From an uncultured Clostridium sp. (GTDB lineage Bacteria; Bacillota_I; Bacilli_A; RF39; UBA660): a stretch of DNA of 64,000 bases. Positions 26,638 through 36,340 of this stretch are shown piece by piece (the stretch's first letter is position 1; every line of letters starts with the position of its first letter). The stretch lies in assembly GCA_902493795.1 (NCBI GenBank), contig CABUQZ010000001.1, forward strand, positions 62,001 to 126,000. Direction: 5' to 3'. Under the pieces are notes generated by a model, which had not been told where the DNA came from, searched no databases, and saw nothing but the letters and a program-made list of their open reading frames with translations. The position numbers and the translations under genes are program-made.

Positions 26638-26663
26638 ATATCTTGAGATTTATAGGGGGACTT

Positions 26664-28232
26664 ATGGAATATCAGACATTATATAGAAAATATAGACCTA
26701 AGAATTTTGATGAAGTTGTGGGACAAAAAGTAACTATTCAAATATTGAAAAATGCTTTGAACAAAAATAAATTGTCTCATGCGTATCTTTTTTATGGACC
26801 ACGTGGAACTGGAAAAACATCAATTGCCAAAATACTTTCAAGAACGATCAATTGTGAACATCACGAAGATGGAATTCCATGCGAAGAATGCACAAGTTGT
26901 TTAGCATCCATTAATCCAGGATGTGTGGATATTATAGAAATAGATGCGGCTTCAAATAATGGTGTTGATGAAATAAGAGAATTAAAAAATAACGTTACTT
27001 TTGTTCCATCTGAATTAAAATACAAGGTATATATTGTTGATGAGGTGCATATGCTTTCTTCAAGTGCCTTTAACGCACTATTAAAAACATTAGAAGAACC
27101 ACCAGCTCACGCTATATTTATTCTTGCAACTACAGAGTTTCAGAAAGTTCCGTTGACTATTGTTTCTAGATGCCAAACTCTTGAATTTAAAAAAATTGAT
27201 GATATTTCAATGACACAAAAGTTAAAAGAAATCTCTTTAAAAGAAAATATCAAAATAGATGATACTGGCTTAAAAGAAATATGTAAATATTCTAATGGAG
27301 GACTTCGTGATGCAATAGGAATACTTGAAAAAGCAATTGCATATACTGATGATACAATCACAGATAATACCATAAAAGAAATATCTGGTAATATATCTGA
27401 TAGTGAACTTGAGATGTTTACAAAAATGTTTGATGATAAAAATATTGAAGGAATTATTCAAAAAATATCTGACTATTATAACGAAGGTATTGATCTAATA
27501 AAATTGTCTAATAATTTAATTGATTATAATAGAAATAAGATGATTAACACAAAAAAATATTCTACTAAAACATGTAGTTTACTAATTGAATTAGATAAAA
27601 TGGTATCTAATATGGAAAAGTCAGAAAATCCAAAAACTTTGTTAGAAGCAACTATAATTAATTTTCTTATTGATAAAAAAGAAGAAAATATACCAAATAA
27701 TAGTAACGTTTCTAAGAATGTTAATCAAATAGATACAGAATCAACTGAGCAAAATAATAATGAAGTAAAACCAATAGAAGAAAAGCCTGTTTCAATAGAA
27801 ACAAAAGATGATTTAATAGAGATAAGGGTTAACAATACTCTATGTAATCCTCAAAAAAATATTATTTCAGAAATAAGAAATAATTGGGATAAAATGAAAG
27901 ATTATGCGTTTGATGAGGAATTTGGTAACATAGCAAGATTATTATCATCTGATGTGGTGCCAGTTGCAGCAAGTGATACAAACGTAGTATTAACATCAAA
28001 AATGGGTGGAATAGCAACACAAATTAATACTGAACTAGACACTGTGGAAAAAATATTTAACAAAATCTTCAATAAGAAATATAAGGTAATTTGTTTATCT
28101 GAAACAACGTGGAAAAAATATACTGAAGAATATAGAGAAAATAAATCGAAATTTACTTATATTGAAGAAAAAATAAACGAAAAAAAGAATAAGACATTAA
28201 AAGAAAAAGCAAGAGAATTATTTGATGAATAG
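26664..28232 (+). CDS. dnaX: DNA polymerase III subunits gamma and tau
   Basis: Clamp-loader ATPase. Walker A GPRGTGKTS is at about residues 45-53, the zinc module has four Cys (C-x8-C-x2-C-x2-C, about 64-79), Walker B is DEVHMLS and the sensor SRC motif is in VSRCQTLEF. The C-terminal third is a divergent tau tail that would contact polymerase and helicase. 522 residues. ATG 26664 has GGGGGA four bases upstream. Followed by ybaB and recR as in Bacillus. Confidence 0.95.
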   Translation: MEYQTLYRKYRPKNFDEVVGQKVTIQILKNALNKNKLSHAYLFYGPRGTGKTSIAKILSRTINCEHHEDGIPCEECTSCLASINPGCVDIIEIDAASNNGVDEIRELKNNVTFVPSELKYKVYIVDEVHMLSSSAFNALLKTLEEPPAHAIFILATTEFQKVPLTIVSRCQTLEFKKIDDISMTQKLKEISLKENIKIDDTGLKEICKYSNGGLRDAIGILEKAIAYTDDTITDNTIKEISGNISDSELEMFTKMFDDKNIEGIIQKISDYYNEGIDLIKLSNNLIDYNRNKMINTKKYSTKTCSLLIELDKMVSNMEKSENPKTLLEATIINFLIDKKEENIPNNSNVSKNVNQIDTESTEQNNNEVKPIEEKPVSIETKDDLIEIRVNNTLCNPQKNIISEIRNNWDKMKDYAFDEEFGNIARLLSSDVVPVAASDTNVVLTSKMGGIATQINTELDTVEKIFNKIFNKKYKVICLSETTWKKYTEEYRENKSKFTYIEEKINEKKNKTLKEKARELFDE

Positions 28233-28243
28233 AGGAGGAAAAT

Positions 28244-28543
28244 ATGAATATTCAAGCTTTAATGAGACAAGCACAAACACTACAAAAGGATATGCAAAAA
28301 CAAGAAGAGGAAATTGAAAAAACAACATTTGAAGGAGAAAGCGCATTAGTAAAAGTAAAAGTAAATGGTAAAAAAGAAATCCTTTCAGTAACTATTGAAA
28401 ATAAAGAAAATTTAGAAAAAGATGATCTAGAAATACTAGAAGATATGATAATGGTTGCTATTAATAATGCTTTTAAAAAAGTTGATGATTTAAGAGAAAA
28501 GAAAATGTCAAAATATTCTAATATGATGCCAGGATTATTTTAA
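28244..28543 (+). CDS. Nucleoid-associated protein YbaB/EbfC family
   Basis: Small dimeric DNA-binding protein. It has the family pattern: Met/Gln-rich N-terminal helix (NIQALMRQAQTLQKDMQKQ), a central strand VKVNGKKEILSVTI and a C-terminal helix ending MMPGLF. 99 residues. AGGAGG ribosome site; its stop overlaps the recR start (TAATG), completing the conserved dnaX-ybaB-recR unit. Confidence 0.93.
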   Translation: MNIQALMRQAQTLQKDMQKQEEEIEKTTFEGESALVKVKVNGKKEILSVTIENKENLEKDDLEILEDMIMVAINNAFKKVDDLREKKMSKYSNMMPGLF

Positions 28544-29139
28544 TGTATCCAGAAAGTTTAAAAAATTTAATTGAAAGTTTTAAATTATTGCCAGGAATTG
28601 GTGAAAAAACAGCTGAAAGAATGGCATTTTTCATACTAAACGAAGATGAAGAAAAGACAGAATTCTTTGCTAAATCAATAAAAGAAGCAAAACAAAAAAT
28701 TAGAAGATGTTCTATTTGTAATGGTATAACAGACAAAGATATATGCGAAATATGTTCTAATGAATGCAGAAATAAAAATACACTTTGTGTAGTAGAAGAT
28801 CCAAAAAGTATCTTCTTATTCGAAAAAATAGGGGCTTATAATGGCGAATATCACGTATTAGATGGCCTAATATCACCACTAGATGGTGTTGATCCAGATG
28901 ATATAGGAATAGAAAAACTAGTTAAGAGAATTGAAACAAACCATTATGATGAAATAATAATTGCAGTAAAACCTAGTGTAGAAGGTGAAACTACAGCAAT
29001 GTATATAAAAAAGATAATCGAAGGAATGAATATTAAAGTAACAAGATTAGCAAGTGGAGTACCTATAGGAACAGATATTGAATACATAGATTCTATGACA
29101 TTAGAAAGAGCTCTAACAGATAGAAAAGAAATTGAATAA
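28543..29139 (+). CDS. recR: Recombination protein RecR
   Basis: Ring-forming mediator that works with RecF and RecO to load RecA. Helix-hairpin-helix LPGIGEKTAERMAF is near residue 15, the C4 zinc finger CSIC...CEIC near 56-71, and the Toprim domain starts at VVEDPKSIF. The C-terminal motif LASGVPIGTDIEYID is diagnostic. 198 residues. Confidence 0.96.
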   Translation: MYPESLKNLIESFKLLPGIGEKTAERMAFFILNEDEEKTEFFAKSIKEAKQKIRRCSICNGITDKDICEICSNECRNKNTLCVVEDPKSIFLFEKIGAYNGEYHVLDGLISPLDGVDPDDIGIEKLVKRIETNHYDEIIIAVKPSVEGETTAMYIKKIIEGMNIKVTRLASGVPIGTDIEYIDSMTLERALTDRKEIE

Positions 29140-29177
29140 CTTTTCTAGTTTTTTCATATTAGTAAATAGGTGAAAGT

Positions 29178-29369
29178 GTGAAAAAACTGATTTTTTTGAT
29201 TAGAAAAATAATATTATCTTTTTTGATTTTGTATACCTATAATTTAATTGCAGTATCATTTAATATGGTTATCCCAATTAATATTTTTTCACTTGGAATA
29301 TTAACCTTTTTGGATGCTCCTGGATTAATTCTATTGGTATCAATATTAAAAATATTTTATATGGGGTAA
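29178..29369 (+). CDS. bofA: BofA-like inhibitor of pro-sigma-K processing
   Basis: 63 residues with two hydrophobic segments and the BofA-type C-terminal part (NIFSLGILTFLDAPGLILL). In Bacillus, BofA with SpoIVFA holds the SpoIVFB protease inactive in the outer forespore membrane until engulfment is complete. It lies right after recR, as in Bacillus (recR-yaaL-bofA). GTG start with AGGTGAAA upstream. Small size makes family calls fragile; position supports it. Confidence 0.78.
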   Translation: MKKLIFLIRKIILSFLILYTYNLIAVSFNMVIPINIFSLGILTFLDAPGLILLVSILKIFYMG

Positions 29370-29373
29370 TTAT

Positions 29374-30225
29374 ATGGATGAAGAAAGTATTAGGAAAAAA
29401 TTTAATGAGTATATCTCAAAATATATAAAAAACGATAGAATAAATCATGCATATATGATTGAGACAAACTACACTGATAAAGTTACTTTAGCTAAAGAAT
29501 TAGTTAATCTAATAATAAAAAATGATAGTGTAACTATTGATGATATGATAAAAAATGAGGATTTAATTATTTTATCTAGTGACACAAATTTAATACTTGT
29601 TAAAGAAATAGAAAATTTAAAAGAAAAATTCAAAACAAAATCTATATATGATAAAAAAAGAATATATATAATAGATGGAGCAGAAAAACTAAATGATTCT
29701 TCATCAAATAAATTACTTAAATTCCTAGAAGAACCAGAACAAGATATAATTGCAATTTTATTAACTAATAACAAAAATAAAGTAATAAATACGATCGTAT
29801 CAAGATGTCAGCTGCTAAGATTCATATTAAATGAAAATAAGTTCAAAAAAATAGAGAATGATTATATAGAAAATATGTTCGATTTTTTGATGAATATCGA
29901 AGAAAACAAAGAAGCAGCAATTGCTTTTCCAAATAGAATGAATTTAAAAAATTTAAATGATAGAAAATACTGCTTTGACTTTTTGAATAATTTGTTATAC
30001 ATATATGATGATGTATTAAATTATAAGGTAGGAAAAAAGATTAATTATTTTGAAAATAACATTGATAAACTTGAGATAATAAGTTCAAATAACGATACAA
30101 AAGATATAATGAGAAAAATTGATGCTATCAATCAATGTATATATAGACTAAAGTTTAATCCTAATATTAGATTATTATTAGACAAGCTTATAATGCTAAT
30201 GACGGGAGATGATAATAATGAATGA
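29374..30225 (+). CDS. holB: DNA polymerase III delta' subunit
   Basis: Clamp-loader stator related to DnaX but without a P-loop. Seen: NHAYMIETNYTDKVTLAKE where Walker A would be, KLLKFLEEPE, and VSRCQLLRF with the conserved SRC arginine finger. 283 residues, a little short. It overlaps ricT by 8 bases; the tmk gene that precedes holB in Bacillus is absent here. Confidence 0.88.
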   Translation: MDEESIRKKFNEYISKYIKNDRINHAYMIETNYTDKVTLAKELVNLIIKNDSVTIDDMIKNEDLIILSSDTNLILVKEIENLKEKFKTKSIYDKKRIYIIDGAEKLNDSSSNKLLKFLEEPEQDIIAILLTNNKNKVINTIVSRCQLLRFILNENKFKKIENDYIENMFDFLMNIEENKEAAIAFPNRMNLKNLNDRKYCFDFLNNLLYIYDDVLNYKVGKKINYFENNIDKLEIISSNNDTKDIMRKIDAINQCIYRLKFNPNIRLLLDKLIMLMTGDDNNE

Positions 30226-31018
30226 AGTAATAGGAATAAATTATGAAACTGGAAATAGAATTCACTATTTTAGCACAAATAATTTAGAAATAAAAAAGGG
30301 AGATAATCTTATAGTAGAAACAGAAAGAGGACTTCAGTTTTGTACAGCAGCAACAGATATAATGGAACTACCAGATTCTAAGATTATTGCCCCTTTAAAG
30401 CCTGTTTTAAGAATTGCTAGTAAAGAAGACATAAAAAAAGCAGCAGATAATAGAAAAGTATGTACTGAAGCAATAGCAAAAGCAAGAAAAATAGCTAACG
30501 ATTTAAAACTAGATATGAAATTTATCGACTGTAGTTATACTTTAGATAGAAATCAATTGGTTTTTAACTTTCTAGCAGATGAAAGAGTAGATTTTAGAGA
30601 ACTAGCCAAAAAATTAGCTTCTCAGTACAAAACAAGAATTGAATTAAGACAAATTGGTGTAAGAGATAAAGCAAAAGAAATAGGTGGAATAGGTCCATGT
30701 GGTAGGGTACTATGTTGTGCAACCTTCCTAAATGATTTTAGTAGTGTATCAATAAATATGGCTAAAAATCAGAATATATCTTTAAATCCATCAAAAATCA
30801 ATGGAATATGCGGAAGATTATTATGTTGCTTGAATTATGAAGATGATACATATACTGAGTTAAAAAAAGTATTTCCACCTGTAGGATCTAGAATCAAAGT
30901 AAATGATATTGAAGGAAAAGTTGTATCTTGTAACGTACTAAATAACAAAATAACTATTGAAAAAAGTGATAAAACTCAATTAGAAGTAGAGTATAAACCA
31001 AATGAAAGTAATAAATGA
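30218..31018 (+). CDS. ricT: Regulatory iron-sulfur protein RicT (YaaT, PSP1 domain)
   Basis: Part of the RicAFT (Y) complex, which in B. subtilis promotes RNase Y-dependent mRNA maturation and is needed for sporulation, competence and biofilm. The PSP1 domain has the cysteine-rich motifs GPCGRVLCCATF and GICGRLLCCLNYE (about 165-205), which bind Fe-S. 266 residues. ATG 30218 preceded by GGGAGATG. TGA stop, showing standard code. Overlaps the next gene. Confidence 0.94.
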   Translation: MNEVIGINYETGNRIHYFSTNNLEIKKGDNLIVETERGLQFCTAATDIMELPDSKIIAPLKPVLRIASKEDIKKAADNRKVCTEAIAKARKIANDLKLDMKFIDCSYTLDRNQLVFNFLADERVDFRELAKKLASQYKTRIELRQIGVRDKAKEIGGIGPCGRVLCCATFLNDFSSVSINMAKNQNISLNPSKINGICGRLLCCLNYEDDTYTELKKVFPPVGSRIKVNDIEGKVVSCNVLNNKITIEKSDKTQLEVEYKPNESNK

Positions 31019-31733
31019 TTTGCTAAATTATAGTGATTTGAAAATAGTACAAGATGATGATTATTTTAATTTTTCTTTAGATTCTGTACTTTTACCAAAT
31101 TTTGTCAAAATTAATAGTAGAACTAAGAATATATTGGATTTAGGTACTGGAAATGCTCCAATTCCTATGATACTTTCAACAATGACAGATGCTAATATAT
31201 ATGGTATCGAACTACAAAAAGAAATATTTGATATGGCTAAAGAGTCTTTAAAAATTAATAATTTAGAGGATAAAATTACATTAATTAATGATAATATGAA
31301 GAATTTGGACAAGTATTTTCCAGCAAATTATTTTGATGTAATAGTATCTAATCCACCATATTTCAGACTAAATGAAATGTCTAACGTTAATGAAACCATT
31401 CAAAAGACAATTGCTCGTCATGAAAAAGAAATCACTCTAGAAGAAATTGTACAAATTGCCAAAAAATTCTTAAATAACAATGGTACTTTTGCTATGGTAC
31501 ATAGAACTGATAGATTAATAGAAATAATAGAAGAATTTAGAAAAAATAACATTGAACCAAAAAGAATACAGCTTATATATCCAAAAGACAATACAGAATC
31601 AAACATGGTATTAATCGAAGGAAGAAAAAATGGAAATATTGGGTTAAAAATACTTCCACCATTGATTGCTCATAAACAAAATGGGGAATATAGTGAAGAA
31701 GTTAAAAAAATGTTCCAAGAAAGGGGTAAATAA
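31002..31733 (+). CDS. tRNA1(Val) A37 N6-methyltransferase-like protein (YabB/TrmN6)
   Basis: Class I SAM methyltransferase. LDLGTGNAPIPM (about 44) binds SAM and VSNPPYF (about 115) is the adenine N6 catalytic motif. The Bacillus homologue yabB follows yabA in the same cluster. 243 residues. Its start overlaps the ricT stop and it is followed at once by pth. Exact tRNA target is inferred from family. Confidence 0.88.
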   Translation: MKVINDLLNYSDLKIVQDDDYFNFSLDSVLLPNFVKINSRTKNILDLGTGNAPIPMILSTMTDANIYGIELQKEIFDMAKESLKINNLEDKITLINDNMKNLDKYFPANYFDVIVSNPPYFRLNEMSNVNETIQKTIARHEKEITLEEIVQIAKKFLNNNGTFAMVHRTDRLIEIIEEFRKNNIEPKRIQLIYPKDNTESNMVLIEGRKNGNIGLKILPPLIAHKQNGEYSEEVKKMFQERGK

Positions 31734-31734
31734 A

Positions 31735-32289
31735 ATGAAATTAATAGTAGGTTTAGGTAATCCTGGAAAAGAATATGAAAATACAAGACATAATATCGGG
31801 TTTATTTTTATAGATAATTTTGCTAAATCATTAGGAGTAACTATAGAAAAAGAAAAATTTAATGGATTATATACACAAGTTACAATTAATGATGAAAAAG
31901 TAATTTTGTTAAAACCATTATCTTTTATGAACCTTTCTGGTGAAGTAGTAAGAAAATATGTTGATTTTTTTAAAATAGATATAAATGACATTTTAATAAT
32001 AAATGATGACTTAGATTTAACTTTTGGTAGAATTAGATTAAGGCCTTCTGGATCAAGTGGAGGACACAATGGTCTTAAAAATATTGCCTTACATTTAAAT
32101 TCAGAGAAGTTTAAACGCATAAAAATAGGAATTTCTAATGATAAATCTATTGATACAAAAGATTATGTCTTAGGAAAATTTAGTAAAGAAGAAAAAGAAA
32201 CTTTAGATAATCTGAAAGAAACAGTCAATAACATACTTAATGACTTTCTTTTAACAGATTTCGACAAGTTAATGTGCAAATATAATTAA
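31735..32289 (+). CDS. pth: Peptidyl-tRNA hydrolase
   Basis: Recycles stalled peptidyl-tRNA. VGLGNPGKEYENTRHNIGF carries the catalytic His (about residue 20); FMNLSG and DDLDLTFGRIRLRPSGSSGGHNGLK follow as usual. 184 residues. ATG 31735 chosen by family alignment, with AAGGGGT upstream; longer frames run into the methyltransferase gene. Precedes mfd as in Bacillus (spoVC-mfd). Confidence 0.96.
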   Translation: MKLIVGLGNPGKEYENTRHNIGFIFIDNFAKSLGVTIEKEKFNGLYTQVTINDEKVILLKPLSFMNLSGEVVRKYVDFFKIDINDILIINDDLDLTFGRIRLRPSGSSGGHNGLKNIALHLNSEKFKRIKIGISNDKSIDTKDYVLGKFSKEEKETLDNLKETVNNILNDFLLTDFDKLMCKYN

Positions 32290-32301
32290 AAAGGGATTAA
32301 A

Positions 32302-35300
32302 ATGGATTTACTAAAAGATTTAATTACAATAAAAGAAGGTAAAAAAATAGGATTGGTCGGACTAAACGACGAATTCTTTTCGTTGTACATTAATAAACTT
32401 CTTGATGAAAGTAACAAAAATATATTAATAGTAACATCAACATTATATGAAGCAAATATTTTAAATAACTTTTTATCAAGTTACACAAATAAATCATATT
32501 TATTTCCCATGGATGACTTCTTAACAAGTGAGTCTATTGCAATGAGCCCTGATTTAAAGGTATCAAGACTTGAAACAATAAATAAAACTTTATCAAATGA
32601 TAAAAAAATAATAGTAACGCATTTAAATGGGTATTTAAGATATTTGCCAACAAAACAAAATTATATTAACTCTATAATTAATTTAAAAGTAGGGCAAGAA
32701 ATATCAAGAGATGAATTATTAAAAAGAATAATTACTTCTGGATACACAAGAGAAAGTATTGTAACTAAAACAGGTGAACTAGGAGTAAGAGGATATGTTC
32801 TTGATATATTTCCAGTAGAATATGAGCATCCTGTAAGAATTGAATTTTTTGGTGATGAAATTGATTCATTAAGACTATTTGATGAAGTAAGCCAGAAAAC
32901 AATCGAAGAAATAAAAGAATGTAGAATATTTCCAAATACTGAATTTATTGTTGACGATGAAGTAGAGATAGAAAAAAATAATCAAAAGTATTTGAAAGAA
33001 TTAACAGGTGGAAAAATAAATTCAATTTATGATTATTTAGATAAACCAGTAACAGTATTTAAAAATTATAATCAGATATTGGTTAACTATGAAACAATGC
33101 TAGAACAAATAAAAGAGTATAATAGTGATCAAGATAGTGACTTTACAGATGACTACATGTATAGTATCGATGACATTAAAAACGATTTAGTGATTTACTA
33201 TAACACTATTGATAACATAATAGAGGGTATAAGTAAACAAGATGTAGTAAATTTCGACATAAAAGAAGTAAATAGTTTCAACGAGAATATAGATTCTATT
33301 AATAAATATTTAAGTACTAATATTTATATGGGAAAAACATTTGTAATAGCCTTAAAAGACTTTCAAATCAAAAGTTTTACGAAATATCTAACAGAGCCTT
33401 ACATAGTAACCAACACTAACAATATTATTGAAAATAAAATAAATATTATTAATAAAAGCTTAAATAAAGGATTCATTTATAAAAACATAATATTACTTAC
33501 AGAAACAGAATTATTTAATAAGCACATTAACAAAGCAAAGTATAAAACTAATTTTAAATACTCTTCCAAAATTAGAAACATTAATAACTTAGAAGTAGGG
33601 GATTACGTGGTTCATAGCCTTCATGGTATTGGTGTATACAATGGAATTAAGACACTTAACCAAGGTTCTTTCTTAAAAGATTATCTTGAAATACTTTATC
33701 AAGGTAAAGATAAGCTTTATATTCCAGTAGAGAAAATAGAGTTAATATCTAAATACACTGGAAAAGAAGGAGTAACACCTAAAATAAATAAATTAGGTGG
33801 TGTTGAATGGGAAAAAACTAAGAAAAGAGTAAAAAATAAAGTAAAAGATATAGCTGAAAAATTATTAAAGTTGTATGCATTAAGAGAAATTAAAAAAGGT
33901 CATCAATTTAGAAAAGACGATGAACTTCAAGAGCTATTTGAAAACGAATTTGCATATACTCCAACTGATGATCAACTTTTAGCATCAAAACAGATAAAAG
34001 AAGATATGGAGTCAAGTACCCCAATGGATAGACTTCTATGTGGCGATGTTGGTTATGGAAAAACAGAAGTAGCTTTTAGAGCCATGTTCAAAGCAGTAAA
34101 TGATGGAAAGCAAGTATTATATTTGTGTCCTACAACTATTTTATCTAAACAACAGTACGAAAGTGCTAAAGAAAGATTTAAAAATTTCCCAGTAAACATG
34201 GGACTTTTAAACAGATTTACTTCCCCAAAAGAAGTAAAACAGATAATAAGCGATTTAGAAGAAAAGAAAGTTGATATTGTTTTTGGGACTCATAGATTAC
34301 TAAGTAATGATATTAAGCCAAAAGACTTAGGTCTTCTTGTAATAGATGAGGAGCAAAGATTTGGAGTTGTTCACAAAGAAAAAATAAAGGAATATAAAGA
34401 AAATGTTGATGTACTAACTCTTACTGCAACACCTATTCCAAGAACTCTACAAATGTCTATGACAGGGCTTAGAAGTCTTTCCTTAATTGAGACTCCTCCT
34501 GTTGATAGATATCCTGTACAAACTTATGTTATGGAAGAAAATAATCACATCATAAAAGATGCAGTATATAAAGAACTATCAAGAAATGGACAAATATTCA
34601 TACTTTATAATAGAGTTGAAACAATAGAAGCAAAAAAACTAGAAATACAAAAACTAATTCCTGAAGCAAGAATAGTTGTAGCCCATGGACAAATGGGTAA
34701 AGATGAACTAGAAAATAAAATGATTGAGTTTGTTAATCATGAATATGACATTATGTTGTGTACCACTATCATTGAAACAGGAATAGACATTCCAAATGTT
34801 AATACGATAATAATATTAAATGCTGATTACTTTGGGTTAAGTCAGTTATATCAAGTAAGAGGAAGGGTTGGAAGAAGTAATAAAATAGCTTATGCATATC
34901 TTATGTATGACAGAAATAAAGTTCTAAACGATATTGCTATAAAAAGATTAAATGTTTTAAAAGAATTTACAGAATTAGGTAGTGGATTTTCTATTGCAAC
35001 AAGGGATTTATCAATAAGAGGAGCAGGAGATATATTAGGAAGTGAACAAGCCGGTTTTATTGATAATATAGGTATTGAACTATACTTAAAAATATTAAAT
35101 GAAGAAGTTGCAAGATTAAAAGGTGAAACTGTAGAAGAAGAGCCAGTAAAAGATGAAAGACCACTATTAAATGTAGAAACGCATATTAGTGATGAATATG
35201 TAGATGATACAGATTTAAAAATAGAAATTCACAAAAAGATTAATCAAATAGACTCACTAGAAAAATTAGAATCAATCAAGAAAGAACTTGAAGATAGATT

Positions 35301-35628
35301 TGGTAAACTTGATGAAAAAGTAATAATATATATGTATGAAGAATGGTTTGAGGCATTAGCTAAGAAAAATGAAGTTGAAGAAGTACATGAAACTAAAAAC
35401 TCTGTTGAACTAGTATTTTCTAGAGAAATGTCTGATAAGATAGATGGTGAGCAATTATTTGTCGATGCATATCAAATTTCAAGAATGTTTAGATTCCAAA
35501 TGAAAAATAACCATTTAATATTAATTCTAGACACGATAAAACTAGAAGAAAATTACATCTATCTACTTACAAAAATTTTAGACAAAATAAAAATAAAAAA
35601 CTTTAAAACAACTGAAAATATTGACTAA
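32302..35628 (+). CDS. mfd: Transcription-repair coupling factor Mfd
   Basis: DNA translocase that removes stalled RNA polymerase and recruits UvrA. N-terminal UvrB-like module (EYEHPVRIEFFGDEIDSLR near 170), RNA polymerase-interacting domain (GDYVVHSLHGIGVY near 433), then RecG-like helicase with GDVGYGKTEVA and DEEQRFGV, and a C-terminal TRCF domain. 1108 residues, slightly short but complete. Confidence 0.96.
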   Translation: MDLLKDLITIKEGKKIGLVGLNDEFFSLYINKLLDESNKNILIVTSTLYEANILNNFLSSYTNKSYLFPMDDFLTSESIAMSPDLKVSRLETINKTLSNDKKIIVTHLNGYLRYLPTKQNYINSIINLKVGQEISRDELLKRIITSGYTRESIVTKTGELGVRGYVLDIFPVEYEHPVRIEFFGDEIDSLRLFDEVSQKTIEEIKECRIFPNTEFIVDDEVEIEKNNQKYLKELTGGKINSIYDYLDKPVTVFKNYNQILVNYETMLEQIKEYNSDQDSDFTDDYMYSIDDIKNDLVIYYNTIDNIIEGISKQDVVNFDIKEVNSFNENIDSINKYLSTNIYMGKTFVIALKDFQIKSFTKYLTEPYIVTNTNNIIENKINIINKSLNKGFIYKNIILLTETELFNKHINKAKYKTNFKYSSKIRNINNLEVGDYVVHSLHGIGVYNGIKTLNQGSFLKDYLEILYQGKDKLYIPVEKIELISKYTGKEGVTPKINKLGGVEWEKTKKRVKNKVKDIAEKLLKLYALREIKKGHQFRKDDELQELFENEFAYTPTDDQLLASKQIKEDMESSTPMDRLLCGDVGYGKTEVAFRAMFKAVNDGKQVLYLCPTTILSKQQYESAKERFKNFPVNMGLLNRFTSPKEVKQIISDLEEKKVDIVFGTHRLLSNDIKPKDLGLLVIDEEQRFGVVHKEKIKEYKENVDVLTLTATPIPRTLQMSMTGLRSLSLIETPPVDRYPVQTYVMEENNHIIKDAVYKELSRNGQIFILYNRVETIEAKKLEIQKLIPEARIVVAHGQMGKDELENKMIEFVNHEYDIMLCTTIIETGIDIPNVNTIIILNADYFGLSQLYQVRGRVGRSNKIAYAYLMYDRNKVLNDIAIKRLNVLKEFTELGSGFSIATRDLSIRGAGDILGSEQAGFIDNIGIELYLKILNEEVARLKGETVEEEPVKDERPLLNVETHISDEYVDDTDLKIEIHKKINQIDSLEKLESIKKELEDRFGKLDEKVIIYMYEEWFEALAKKNEVEEVHETKNSVELVFSREMSDKIDGEQLFVDAYQISRMFRFQMKNNHLILILDTIKLEENYIYLLTKILDKIKIKNFKTTENID

Positions 35629-35681
35629 AAACACCATTTTTGTTAATATTTATTTAAAGAAAATAGGTGAATATTTGAAAG

Positions 35682-36305
35682 ATGAATAAGATAGACGCAG
35701 ACATTAGTAAAATGTTCAAGGATAAAAATAAAGAGATTTTTCTTAACAGTTTAACACTTGAAATGGAAAGAAATTTAGAAACACTAAAAAATACAACAGA
35801 CAATTGTGTAGCACTCGAGATTAATAAACTATTTTTATTCTTTAAAAAGTATTTTCAAGAAATTGATATTAAATATAAAAAAGAAGAATTACTAGGAATG
35901 CTATACAGAGAAAGAAAAAAGATAAATGATATTGTAAATGCCAAAATAGAAGAAAAAAAACAACGTATAAAAGAAAATTTCCTAGAAAAAGTTCAAGAAA
36001 TTGATGAAAATTTCTTAGATAAATATAGTGAAGAGTTATCTTCTGAAACAAATAGAATTAATGAAGAAATCGAATTAGAACTAAAAAAAGAAATACGTAC
36101 AGAGTTTTCTTTATATATAACAAGTAAATATAAATTAAAAACTGTTGAACAAGACGAAAGAATTCATTCAAGAGTAGATATATTGTTTAACGAAAGTGTA
36201 ATATCAAGAATCAAAGAACAAACAGTTTTTAGAGATGATTCATTAAAAAATATGGCAAAAGAATCATACAATAAGTATCTTGAATTAAATAAAAGAACAA
36301 CATAA
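35682..36305 (+). CDS. Hypothetical coiled-coil protein
   Basis: 207 residues, not recognised. Rich in Glu, Lys, Asn and Ile, with no signal peptide, membrane segment or cysteine cluster; residues about 85-150 form long charged helices (KINDIVNAKIEEKKQRIKE). GGTGAATATTTG region upstream is a weak ribosome site; ATG 35682. It stands between mfd and the dUTPase gene with a terminator after it. Bacillus has spoVT at this position, but no SpoVT features are seen. Confidence 0.6.
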   Translation: MNKIDADISKMFKDKNKEIFLNSLTLEMERNLETLKNTTDNCVALEINKLFLFFKKYFQEIDIKYKKEELLGMLYRERKKINDIVNAKIEEKKQRIKENFLEKVQEIDENFLDKYSEELSSETNRINEEIELELKKEIRTEFSLYITSKYKLKTVEQDERIHSRVDILFNESVISRIKEQTVFRDDSLKNMAKESYNKYLELNKRTT

Positions 36306-36310
36306 AGAAC

Positions 36311-36340
36311 AAACTTATCTATTATGGATGAGTTTGTTTT
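36311..36340 (+). terminator. Terminator after coiled-coil gene
   Basis: AAACTTATC / GATGAGTTT stem (one G-U pair), 7-base loop, then GTTTTT. It overlaps the first ATG of the dUTPase frame, making that ATG a doubtful start. Confidence 0.7.

Larger units (their letters stand above)
25033..26663. other. 1.6-kb non-coding segregation-site region between tadA and dnaX
   Basis: No credible gene on either strand; short frames here translate the palindromes. From left to right: DnaA box plus parS (25043-25067), tadA terminator, a 118-bp tandem array of Noc-type sites (25167-25533), a transition tract, then a looser array of DnaA-box/parS composites (25733-26208), two further perfect DnaA boxes (26282-26290 and 26374-26382), an AT-rich stretch without recognised sites, and the dnaX promoter. 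It is by far the largest non-coding gap in the window. Confidence 0.9.

Noticed and set aside
26796..26811. CCACGTGGAAC in dnaX as an extra parS
   Set aside because: Four mismatches and it encodes the conserved GPRGTG of Walker A.
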